The notes under the pieces were generated by a model. That model was not told the origin of the DNA and did no database searches. It saw only the letters and a program-made list of their open reading frames with translations. DNA of 64,000 nt from Dryomyza anilis (Eukaryota > Arthropoda > Insecta > Diptera > Dryomyzidae), in the NCBI GenBank assembly GCA_951804985.1, contig OX638133.1, positions 3,058,501 through 3,122,500 of the forward strand. The letters are read 5' to 3'. The translations under genes were made by a program, and so were the position numbers. Below are positions 54,541-64,000 of this stretch, in pieces. Position 1 is the first letter of the stretch. Each line of letters starts with the position of its first letter.

Positions 54541-55217
54541 AATATTCCACAAATCAGTCATCTATTACATGTCAAACTTAATTTCGAAATAACGTACTTT
54601 AGATCTTGAATGTCACGAGTCCTTTGGTTAATACTTACATATTGATGGTAGTTCCAATTACTCTTTATTAAATCTTATTATGTGCCCCACAACGTTTAAC
54701 CAAATATCAAATAAACATTTTTTTCAAATATATAAATACAACTTTGTGTATTTTTCAAAATTTCCGTTTTCAACACCGAGCCGTCACTGACGTTACGCAC
54801 AAAATAGGTTACTGTGTTCGGAACTGGCAGCAGCCTGCCTTTTATAAGCGTTGCCAGACTTCGTCATCGTAGTACGAAGCCAACTAATTGGCTTAAAGGA
54901 TAACAAAACGTCATGGCTAAGTTGTAATGTGCTGCAGCTTCCATCTGCGAAAAGTTACTTTAGTGCGAAGCGACTTTTGTGGCAAGGATATCGAGCAAGG
55001 CTCTCATTGGACTCGTGCGTCTGCTACATGGGGAAGAAGTTCATGGCCAATTGTGTGCTGACCAATCAAATTCAGGCAAATCTATATTTGTTGCTTCCGA
55101 TTGTATTCCGTTATAAATACTTTAATGCTATTAATACTGGTGGTGAATATACCAAAAATGCCTATTTATTATATCTATGGTTTTATTAGAGTCTGATAGA
55201 CGCATTATTTACAGTCT
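54541..55217 (+). other. intergenic with a non-ATG open frame
   Basis: A frame of 112 codons at 54851-55189 is open but opens with TTG; a TTTATAAG word lies just upstream. The translated product (from VIVVRSQLIGLKDNKTSW) resembles no known family. Not called as a gene. Confidence 0.3.
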
Positions 55218-55990
55218 GCAATTTATTTTTCACTAAAAAATCAATTGTTCAATAAAAATACAGTTTTTCACTAAAAATTCCATTTTCAGTACATATTAAA
55301 TTTTTACTAAAAATATAATTTTTCAGTAAAAATTTAATTTTTCAGTAAAAATTCAATTTTTCACTAAAAATTCAATTTTTCACTAAAAATTCAATTTTTC
55401 ACTAAAAATTCAATTTTTCACTAAAAATTCAATTTTTCACTAAAAATTCAATTTTTCACTAAAAATTCAATTTTTCACTAAAAATTCAATTTTTCACTAA
55501 AAATTCAATTTTTCACTAAAATTCAATTTTTCACTATATATTAAATTTTTCACCAAAAATTAAATTTCCACTAAAAAATTCAACTTTTCACGAAAAATTT
55601 AATTTATCATTAAAAATTCAAATTTTCACTAAAAATTCAATTTTTCACTAAAAATTCAATTTTTCACTTAAAATTCAATTTTTCACTAAAAATTCAATTT
55701 TTCACTAAAAATTCAATTTTTCACTAAAAATTCAATTTTTCACTTAAAATTCAATTTTTCACTAAAAATTCAATTTTTCACTAAAAATTCAATTTTTCAC
55801 TAAAATTCAATTTTTTACTATATATTAAATTTTTCACCAAAAATTAAATTTCCACTAAAAAATTCAATTTTTCACGAAAAATTTAATTTATCATTAAAAA
55901 TTTAAATTTTCACTAAAAATTCAATTTTCACCAAAAATTTAATTTATCATTAAAAATTCAATTTTTCACTAAAAATTAAATTTTTTAAAT
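55218..55990. repeat. 19-bp minisatellite with a 284-bp higher-order repeat
   Basis: The unit cactaaaaattcaattttt (19 bp) repeats about 35-40 times. A distinctive variant segment, ctatatattaaatttttcac, then caaaaattaaatttccacta and gaaaaatttaatttatcatt, occurs at about 55533 and again at about 55817. A block of some 284 bp was therefore duplicated as a whole. No coding meaning. Confidence 0.9.
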
Positions 55991-56029
55991 TAATTTTTTA
56001 AAATTCATTTTTACTTGTAAATACAACCT

Positions 56030-56900
56030 GTTGCCAGGCGGTGGACCAAAAAAACTTCAAAAGTGTTACACATTAAATGCGTGAATGCCACTCAAAATTC
56101 CGACTCGGCCAAAAACGAATTTCACTCAACGTGCGAAAGTAAAACAAACTTCAGTCCGTCCATTAGAAAGATTCAGGTAAAGAGCGCTCCTCTGTTGCTA
56201 ACCTGTTGTTATCGCTGTTGCTCTGCCCGCCGATAAGCAGCGCAGTTAGGGCTTCGGCAGCGGGGTTCACGTACCTTTGACGTCGATCGGAACGGAGCCG
56301 GAGCAGCGGCCGACTGACTGCAGAGTGCGCATGCGAACCGACCGAAGCAAACCTTCTGCGAGGGAATGGAATCACGGCTGTCAGGCGCTCGCTCGTGAGT
56401 TCAGTGACCGCCGCCAGTAATACCATGCAGCAACACAACTATGTACGTCACAATTGCTGCGAACCAACAGCAAGAACCTCCGAAATTCTCGGACATTTTT
56501 TCGATTCTTTTTTGCTTTCGAATTTACTTTTCACACAACTCAACTTTTCAACCAAATACACAAGCACAACGACAAAAGCCGAGCGACTGAGTGAGTGCGT
56601 CTGTCTGTGTAGTTTACTTTTTGGCACTTTCGTCAAATGAGTTCGTTCACTCTTGTAACCAAAAACAAATAAAACCATTACGAAAGAATGAAAAGAATTC
56701 AAGAATTCACAGAGTCGGTCGGTCGTTCGGTCGATGTATCGGTCGGTTATTCAATCGCGTTACCCTACAGTCGATGGATGGCGTTAAAGGTGTGAATGAC
56801 ACTGACGTAATACCAAATTGGATGAAGTAATTTGAATAATCAATGCCGATCGAACACATGTCGTTAATCTGTAGATATCTGTAACTGCTGGATGGGCCTT
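56030..56900. promoter_or_regulatory. GC-rich block, candidate promoter / 5' exon of an unidentified gene
   Basis: After 800 bp of A/T minisatellite the composition jumps (tcggcagcggggttcacgta, gagccggagcagcggccgac). There are CpG-containing words, the initiator-like tcagtc at 56151 and tcagtg at 56400, and a ctgtctgtctg run. Both strands have open frames of 80-90 codons, as expected from GC-rich sequence. None resembles a known protein. The look is that of a fly promoter with 5' UTR, whose coding exons may lie outside the window. Confidence 0.4.
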
Positions 56901-57297
56901 GTAATTTTGTTCGCAATCGGAAATTTGAAATTCAAAATTTATTTGTTTATAAATTTTGCTATTTACATTTTTTTAAATAAAATTTTTATTGCGATTTTAT
57001 GTTTTATATTACAACATTATATACAAAAAAAAATTCAGCGCGTTTTTAGAATAAATATTAATTATAGGTTTTCGTTATATGACTTAAGAGTGTTTGTGAA
57101 TTCTGTTGTAAGGATACTCGCAAACTACGCGATAATAATTGTTAAAAATTGTAATACTTTTATTTTTAATTAGGAAAACAAATAAAAACAGATTTAATTC
57201 ATTAATATCACAAATAAAACGGCATTTATTCTTAAAAAATAAGAATGATATGAAATTTGTTCTTGCTTTTAAAATTTAGGAATCGAACCAAATGTTT
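56901..57297. other. intergenic, nothing recognised
   Basis: AT-rich, no gene or repeat recognised. Confidence 0.45.
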
Positions 57298-58344
57298 CAC
57301 ACAGAATAATCTTCTTTTGGCATGAGATTAATTGAACCAACGTTTCAGTGTTGCAACCGAAATACATTTGTTGTAACCTCATGCCATTTAAATGAACGTA
57401 GCATTTTTTTACTCTAACCGAAATGTTAGTCCGCGCAACTGCACGTTCAGTTGTCGTAACCTCATGATTGCAATTTCCATTCTGTCAAAATATGAAGTTT
57501 GTGCATTTGTTACGGCAACTGAGTACGTTATTGTATCAACAAACGGCAACCTCATGTCTATCAGCAGTTCGGTTGCCAGTTACTTGCCAGCAATACATGC
57601 AGATATAAATAAACGTCAATAATTTTCACAAGTCGCAAACAATAGGAAATTCATTAATTAAGTAAAAATGCGAAATATATATATGAATATTAATAAAATA
57701 ATGAATGAATTCAATAAAAATGGCTGTTTAGCTAGTGAAATATAATAAAAATATAAAATAAATATGTGACATTAGAAAATGTTTTGTATTTTGTTTAATT
57801 ATGATGAAATAAAATAATATTAAATGTGTCTTCACACTGTTTTTATTTTTCAGCGAACAGGAATTAATAGATATACTTTTTTAATTTGTATGCATGACAT
57901 ATTTACGTATCAAAAATTCATATAAAAACTTTACGTAAATAAGTTTTATATATAAAAAAAAAAATTACAATTGGAGGTTTCGGCATGCTTTCTTACTTCG
58001 TGGTTGCCACAACCTCATGCTTGCTGACTAGGAGGTTAGCACAAACTCGTTGTACCTACCTCCTAGTCAGCAAGTTGCTGCAACCGAATAATTCGGTAGG
58101 GTAATTTAGTTTCTATACCGCGCTACCTCTCGGCAGTAAATGGCAAACCTACGAGAGTAAAACATTGTCTATGAAAAGCTCTCACCCGCCGTTCGGATTC
58201 GGCAATAAACTGTAGCTCCCACCACTTTGAGTATAAATATAACACGCACAGCTCAAAATGGTGGGAGAGCTCGGCCTAAGTTCTTATAGGACTGTTTTAT
58301 TATTAATTTAGTTGGTTGCCTCAACAAATCAGTTTTCTGTGTGT
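57298..58344 (+). mobile_element. longer CACACAGAA-type element with a SINE inserted
   Basis: Starts cacacagaataatcttctt and ends agttttctgtgtg, with internal words in both orientations (gtaacctcatgc, ctcctagtcagcaagttg and its inverse gctgactaggagg at about 58025-58075). About 1.05 kb, longer than the 325-bp relatives. The SINE fragment at 58110-58310 accounts for part of that. No transposase frame. Confidence 0.5.
58110..58310 (+). mobile_element. tRNA-derived SINE, 5'-truncated (copy 3)
   Basis: Begins at ttctataccgcgctacctct and runs through cacccgccgttcggattcgg and cacagctcaaaatggtggga to cctaagttcttataggactg and a ttttattatta tail. The tRNA-like head is absent. Confidence 0.8.
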
Positions 58345-58606
58345 TGTAACTCCATATTATTATACTTACGCACAGTTATAACCAGTAGAAATAGTTAAAA
58401 AAAAACTTTCATAATATATAATGAAAGTTGTTTATATATATTTGGAAAAAATATTCGTCTTTAAACTCCAAAGAACAAAATTCCCTACCACGTACCATTT
58501 CTTAAATATAAGCCTAATAATAACGAATATTACAATAATTGTGACATAGTGGAAATTACACCAATTGTTATATATTATTGTGGCTCTGATTCCGAAAATG
58601 GCATCG
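58311..58606. other. spacer, nothing recognised
   Basis: AT-rich sequence between the MITE and the right arm of the inverted repeat. Confidence 0.4.
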
Positions 58607-60075
58607 GTTTTTACATATGGACTCTTCCAGAAAAACGTCAACCACTACCGAAAAATTCCAAATGCACAAATCTTTGAAATAAGGGTGGATTAGGTTCTTA
58701 AATATGTGAATCTTAATATTTGAAAATAAAATTCTATTCCGTTAACGGTAACGTATAAAAAAATACTCCTAAAGTTACGTTACGATACAACTTGTAAATA
58801 TACCAATTTTTCATGTACTTTGAGTAACCAAATTAAATCATTTGAAAGAAATACAGATACAAAATATTGTTTTATGTTTTTTCAGACAACCTTCATTAAT
58901 AGTTTAAAAATAAGAATTGAAATTAAAATAAGGGACAAATTTAATTTTTGTATAAGGAACGAAAAAGATACATTTATTATCACATTAAACTAAAAAAAAA
59001 TTTTAAATAGTTGAATCATCTGTTTCTAAATCTGCATTTTTTGGACATTTTCTAAAAAGTAAACATCGATTTCCTAATAACTCAAGAACATTTTTAACAG
59101 CTAATTGAAATCTGTCACGTTCGGAACTTTGAGTACCAAAAATGTGCAAAATAAACAAAGAAAAAAAGTTTTTTTTCAAAAATAACTAAAAAAAAACATC
59201 TGGAATTTCGATTCGTACTACACTTTTTATTATTATTAATCCTGTCAGATATAAAATTATTTTAGCAAAAATTGTAGTGGAAATTTCCATACGGAAGGGC
59301 CGGATTTATTCTCTGATTTATTACGAAAAAACTAAAAACTTTAGAAACAAACTGTACATATACAAAAATGAAGTAAATTATTTTAGCTATATTTCTAAAT
59401 AATTCAAAGAAATAATTTGTATACAAAAAGTATTTTTATAAAAAGAACAATAATTTTGTCCCCTCCGGAATTTTTCTGCGATTTATTATGAAAAAACTGT
59501 ACATTTGAGAAACAATTTGTAAATTTACAAAAAAATACATAATCTCCGCTATTTTATAAAATAATTCAAAAATATAATTTGTATGTAAAATTTGTTGACC
59601 TTTTAGACTTTCCATATGAACCTCGACATACAATTTTGTCCCGTCCGAATTTATTTGTTGTAGCGTCGGTAGCTCAAGGTTAGTGCATTTGACTGCGAGC
59701 CGAATGATCCCCGGTTCAAGCCTGTACTGGGGCTAACAACATCTTTTCATAGAAACATTTTTCTATACCACGCTACCCCTCGACAGTAAATGGCAAACCT
59801 ACGAGAGTATGTACTATGAAAAGCGCTAACCCGCCGTTCGGAGTCGGCAATAAACTGTAGGTCCCACCACATTGAGTACAAATATAACATGCACAGCTCA
59901 AAGTGGTGAGCACTGTAGCGCCAAATTATTATTATTTATTTATATCTTTTGGTCAACCATATAGAATTTTCTAATTTTTTGCAGATGCTTAGTCCTATTT
60001 AAATACTACTAGAACAGAATTTTTATTAATTTTCCTTCGAGATATTAATGTAATATTAGTCAAAAAGGACATATT
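58607..60075 (-). repeat. large inverted repeat, right arm (1.47 kb including a SINE)
   Basis: Reverse complement of the arm at 51590-53340 with perhaps 75-80% identity by eye: gaaaaacgtcaaccactacc, attctattccgttaacggta, ctgtcacgttcggaactttg, tttccatatgaacctcgaca and ttttccttcgagatattaat are counterparts. The arm is interrupted at 59661-59945 by a SINE absent from the other arm. Confidence 0.8.
59661..59945 (+). mobile_element. tRNA-derived SINE, full length (copy 4), inside the right inverted arm
   Basis: The head ggtagctcaaggttagtgca carries the A box and ggttcaagcc the B box. The body is as in the other copies, ending in aattattattatttattta. ttatttg before and ttattta after the element may be its target duplication. 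The matching arm at 51.7 kb lacks it. Confidence 0.85.
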
Positions 60076-61270
60076 TGTGTGCTTAAAATAGGCCATTATT
60101 TGAGTATTTATATATCTGTATCCGGGATGTCAATCCCGGGATCTCTTAGTATAGAAAAACTGATCCCGGGATAATTGTTAAATCCCGGAATTTTCAGGAT
60201 TTTAAAAATATATTATAGTTAAATTTGTATAAGTTTAATCAAAATTCCTTCAATTTTCTTATTCACATTTCGTGAAAAAGTACATCCAACATTAAAAAAC
60301 TGCTATCTTAAAAAAATAGTCGAATTACTTTTTTTTTTATATCAACTTTTTTTATTATATCAACTTTTTTGATTATTTTTTGATTACTTGAAAATAATCA
60401 AAACAAAAAAAAAAAGAATTCGACTGCTTTTTTTATTATATCAATTTGAAAATAATCAAATAATCACAAAAAAAAAATAGAAATAATCAAAAAAAGTAAT
60501 CGGACTGTTTTTTTTTGATTATTTTCAAATAATTTGAAAATAATAATAAAAATTAGTGAAAGTAACCAAAAAAAAAAAAAAAAAAGAAGTCCGATTACTA
60601 ATTTTTGATTCATTTAAAGTAGTCGTGAAAATAATCAAAAAAAAAAAAGAATTATTTTTTGATTATTTCTAATAGTATCAAAATTTTTGATTTCGACTAA
60701 TAAAGAATCGTAATCGCTTCGAAGTCACTACTAAAGTAGTCATTATTTTTACAACTCTGATATGAATTAATTGAATAGAGCGGATTTGAAATTGATGGGA
60801 TTTTCTATCTGAAAAATAAATGTACAAGGATGATGCTCATCTGGATGTCGAAATCCTTAAATCCTATGTACCAGTAATTCGATTCTGATTTAAAAAGAAC
60901 ATTTTCAGTTTTAAAATTTTCCAAATTTGAAATCGACTTTTAATTGGAATTCAACCAACTGTGACAAATATGCTTTAGTTATCGAAAGTAAACTTTCAAT
61001 AGTATTAGTCATAAAACCGAAAATTTGTGTTATTTTTTTTAACAATATTTTAGTGTGTTTTAAAAACTGACAACTGTAGGCATTTGTTTTGACAGGCGGA
61101 TCTGTAATAACAACAAACAATACAATTCGTTGAGCAAATACGACTCAACAAAATACAAACAGACAAAATTTATTATCAAATGCAAACAACCAAAATATAA
61201 AAAAAACCAAAAAAAACTCAACAACAACAAGCAAAAGTAACAATTATCGCCCAAAAAACATAAAATATTC
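60076..61270. other. intergenic; hAT-like cccgggat words and A/T-rich inverted simple repeats
   Basis: 60110-60200 carries atcccggga words in both orientations, reminiscent of hAT MITE bodies, but ends could not be set. 60300-60720 is a dense series of aaaataatcaaaaaaa and tttttgattattttc words in both orientations that would fold extensively. No gene. Confidence 0.4.
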
Positions 61271-62700
61271 AAAATTAACGCGCGCGCGCGGTTTTTAACT
61301 ACAATGGCGACTCTGCGATGTTTGCCGTTAAAACGCCCAACATGGAGTCAATGACACCTGGACGGACAGACAGCCAAACGGACGGACGTATGCCGTGGAG
61401 TAAAGTCCGCGGTGTACACCCGCTATAAAGATTACGTGCGACGCAGCAGCAGCAACCGATCGATCGATGTTTTATTCTAAGTGCGAGCCAAATTTCAAAA
61501 TCCAGTGAAATTCAATAATTCACGAAAAATTGATACGCTCGAGAATTTGGCAGAGAACCTAAGCTGATCAGCGCGCTTTGATGTACAGATTTTTTTCGGT
61601 TTTTTTTTTTGTATTGTTCTCTGACAACTCATCTGCTTAATGCCATAAACGGTTACGAAACTGACCAACTCAAAATGTTTTTTGTAGTGAACAGAACAGC
61701 ACAGCACAGCGCTCAAGCGCAGAGGTCATTGCGCTCTGGCCGCTGATCATCACACCGAGCGCACTGAGTGAGCACTGAGCACACACACAGAAACACCTAC
61801 TAAAATCTTTTTTATTATTATTTATTTTTATTATTATTACTTTATAAATGCTGCTTGCATGGTTCTGGCTTATTTCGTCATCGGATGGTCGGACGGACGT
61901 ACGGACGGGCCATAAGAAATTTCGGTTTTTGGCCAAGAACAGTTATTCAAAATTTCAGTCTTTCTTTCGTGCTTTTGTCGTTGATGTTCGTTCGTACGTT
62001 TCGAAACCGCATGGTTACTGTAAGGTATGCGGATCACGAATCGTGTATAAACTCTGTCTCTGGTGAGGGGGGGTTGAATGGAGTATGGTGTGTTTTTGTT
62101 GGTATTTTCGGTGGAACGGGTTCTTTTTCCCCGTTCGGCAGATAAGATCATTTTGTATTTGGTAATAAGCTGTCATGCAATAAGTAATAATAGCGTTTAA
62201 ACGGTACAAATTTCCGTCTGTTCCATCGTTCGTTCATTCGATTCAGCCCACCCGCTCGCACTTTCTACACAACCCACAAGAAGTACTTCGTCTGCAACCC
62301 ACAAGAAACAACTGAGACGTCTAATTGATCTTGTGGTTGATTTTTTAATCCTTCCTCTTAGTGAGTCTCTCGTTTCTTTCTGATCCTTTGGCACGTTTCA
62401 TGTGTCTCCTTTGAGCCAGCAGGTTGTTGTATTCGCTCTCTTGCAAAACTCTCTTCATTGCTGCGTATTTTGTCGGTTGGCGCTCTCTTCAATCTGTGCG
62501 CTCTCTCTGCCATTGCTTTCTCTCTCGCTATCTCTTCAACTCTTTCTCACACTCTTGACTCGTTCGCTACATTCTGGTTCTGAATTTTTTCAATTATTGT
62601 TTTGATTCCATTATTCTTACAACACTTTGCCGTAAGAACGTTCGATGACCTTTTAGCAGCATGTTTTGTGTAGTTGTTTTTGTAGCTGCTGTTGTTGTTA
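61271..62700 (+). promoter_or_regulatory. GC-richer, pyrimidine-rich block: candidate promoter / 5' UTR
   Basis: It starts with a (cg)n run at 61279-61289. ctataaag at about 61423 could be a TATA box, followed by gacgcagcagcagcaaccga; ctctctcgctatctctt-type GAGA/CT runs lie near 62500-62545. Open frames of 60-96 codons on both strands match nothing known. It may be the 5' end of a gene that continues to the right of the window. Confidence 0.35.
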
Positions 62701-63004
62701 GCCAACTAGCGGTAAATTCTTAACTTGTTTCTTCATTGTACATGCATCATTCCTGTTGGCGGCATACGTGACGCGACCGATCATAACTGCGCGATCATAT
62801 TTTATTTTTAGTTTTAAAATTCTCTGTTTTTTCTTTTTTGGGTCTTATGAAATACTGCCAAAAAATATGTTCTTGCTAATTGAAGATAACTTTATGAAAT
62901 CGCATAAATATTATTTGAAAATTATTTTCATGGAATATATTAATATTACTAGCAGCGAACCGTGCTTCACTGCGGACTTTTTTAATGTGTCTTAAGGTTT
63001 TAAA

Positions 63005-63190
63005 TTTTTGGCAGATTCGAAGCAGTTTCCAAACAGAAAAACAGACAATAGCGGAGTTTGTATCATAAGCTGTTTGTTTTCTGCCCGTTCCAAAATATGC
63101 CGTGAATCTGCCAATAAAATTCCGCAAATATTCCATTTATCTGTTTCTTTGACCGAATATGCCGGAAATATTCCTGAAAAATACAAAGTA
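63005..63190. repeat. single arm of the foldback family seen in Hdc intron 2
   Basis: acaatagcggagtttgtatc, ataagctgtttgttttctgc, tatgccgtgaatctgccaat and tattccatttatctgtttct correspond in order to 47225-47360. Only one arm is present. Confidence 0.65.
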
Positions 63191-63498
63191 GTAACTAAAA
63201 TAAATATAATTCTACGCCAAAACAACTTCTCTCAAACACAATTCTTCCTCGCACTGTCCTTCGGTAGAATTTTGACGTACAGTACATCTTCGTAGAATTC
63301 TTCGATGTAAAACTCCTCCCCGATTGAATACTTTCCTGTGGAATTTATCCCGTAGAATTTTTTCCCGTCGAATTCTTCTCCGTAGAATTCTTACCCGTAG
63401 AGTTCTGCCCCTTAGTATTCTTCCCCATAGATGTTTTTTGTAAGTTTTAGTGTGGTGAACCTACGGTGAAACGAACCGGTTTTAAGCTAGGCACGTGT
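63191..63498. repeat. degenerate gtagaattctt repeat tract
   Basis: From about 63270 to 63440 the words cgtagaattcttcccc and cgtagaattttttcccgt recur every 15-20 bp with variation, like the tracts near 3.4 and 43.8 kb. No gene. Confidence 0.5.
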
Positions 63499-63809
63499 TG
63501 CCGCGGTAGCTCAGTGGTTAGAGCGTTGGACTGCGAGCCGAAAGGTCCCCGGTTCAAGCCTGGACTGGGGCTAACAACATCTTTTCATAGAAACATTTTT
63601 CTATACCGCGCTACCTCTCGGCAGTAAATGGCAAACCTACGAGAGTAAAACATTGCCTATGAAAAAGCTCTCACCCGCCGTTAGGATTCGGCAATAAACT
63701 GTAGGTCCCACCACTTTGAGTACAAATATAACACGCACAGCTCAAAATGGTGAGAGAGCTCGGCCTAAGTTCTCATAGGACTGTAGTGCCAAACTATATA
63801 TTATTATTA
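63499..63809 (+). mobile_element. tRNA-derived SINE, full length (copy 5), best preserved
   Basis: The head ccgcggtagctcagtggtta continues gagcgttggactgcgagccg, then ccccggttcaagcctgg. The A box is tagctcagtgg, the B box ggttcaagcc, and the anticodon position would read GCG (arginine-like) although the stem is imperfect. The body contains accgcgctacctctcggcag, cacccgccgttaggattcgg and gtcccaccactttgagtaca, and the tail is tatattattattac. This copy is the clearest reference for the family. Confidence 0.9.
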
Positions 63810-64000
63810 CGTCACTGCTTCATCGGAGATAGTTAACCGGTCCTAGTTCTAGCTCTTTTATATGAAACCAAACGGCAACATTAACATGGCATTGTCCTAG
63901 GGAGAGGTCAATTAACACCTCCTGCAGACCTTTAGACTTATCACAGGACTCGTCTTTAAAATCGTGTTCTGTAACCTATCACAGAACTGGTCCTCAAAAT
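63810..64000. other. window end, nothing recognised
   Basis: No gene or repeat boundary. A cacagaactggtcctcaaaat-type word is duplicated loosely within the last 100 bp. Confidence 0.4.

Noticed and set aside
54851..55189. 112-codon open frame with TATA-like word upstream
   Set aside because: No ATG at the start of the frame, no recognisable protein family, and no splice or poly(A) signals in order.
55218..55990. Second CRISPR-like candidate
   Set aside because: The 19-bp unit repeats without spacers in A/T-rich sequence; it is a minisatellite.
56163..56438. 91-codon minus-strand frame rich in R and S
   Set aside because: Expected from GC-rich sequence; no recognised domain and the opposite strand is equally open.
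61848..62209. Overlapping 64-96 codon frames near the promoter-like block
   Set aside because: Three strands/frames are open at once, none resembles a protein, and none is bounded by convincing signals.
63499..63570. Apparent tRNA gene (A box, B box, cloverleaf-like head)
   Set aside because: The anticodon stem is imperfect, there is no T-run terminator directly after it, and the same head is fused to an identical 200-bp body in several other places. It is the head of a SINE.

Overview
The window is AT-rich, repeat-dense genomic DNA of a higher fly (Diptera, Schizophora, not Drosophila itself). The evidence is insect-type synaptobrevin and histidine decarboxylase genes closely matching their Drosophila relatives, GTAAGT/YAG introns with fly-type core promoters, and rosa-type (DD41D) mariners of the kind known from tephritid flies. 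The family (tephritid or calyptrate) cannot be settled from this sequence.

Five spliced protein genes can be assembled so that every exon joins in frame. (1) 10491-15346 (-): a chondroitin N-acetylgalactosaminyltransferase, 6 exons, 683 aa. (2) 20443-24374 (+): synaptobrevin Syb, 3 coding exons, 148 aa, with two visible alternative-splicing options. (3) 33027-34539 (-) and (4) 35796-37509 (+): a head-to-head pair of divergent Bax-inhibitor/Lifeguard (TMBIM) type membrane proteins with matching internal exon sizes. (5) 38502-48936 (-): histidine decarboxylase Hdc, 12 exons, 905 aa, including the long fly-type C-terminal tail. A sixth, single-exon candidate at 18065-18304 (-) resembles the C-terminal part of the MICOS/apolipoprotein-O family and has a TATA/Inr core promoter directly upstream. 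The genes do not form an operon or one pathway. Two are neural or synaptic in fly biology (Hdc makes histamine, Syb drives vesicle fusion); the rest are Golgi, mitochondrial or ER-type membrane proteins.

Layout: 0-10.4 kb is intergenic and built of repeats (duplicated block with a SINE, LINE relics, rosa mariner). 10.5-15.4 kb holds the glycosyltransferase. 15.4-19 kb carries MITEs and the small ApoO-like gene. 19-25 kb is Syb, with an antisense rosa mariner in intron 1. 25-32.6 kb has MITEs, a broken Tc1 element and a roughly 181-bp tandem array. 32.7-37.5 kb is the TMBIM pair. 38.3-49 kb is Hdc, whose introns hold two foldback elements and a 12-bp minisatellite. 49-64 kb has no recognisable coding gene; it contains a pair of inverted arms (51.6-53.3 and 58.6-60.1 kb) around a 19-bp minisatellite and a GC-rich block, then promoter-like GC-rich sequence at 61.3-62.7 kb and more SINEs.

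The mobile elements are unusually legible. They include a tRNA-derived SINE family (at least five clear copies), hAT-, Harbinger- and Tc1/mariner-type MITEs with intact target-site duplications (8-bp, TTA and TA), and several foldback elements. No CRISPR array, virus-like gene or toxin gene was recognised.
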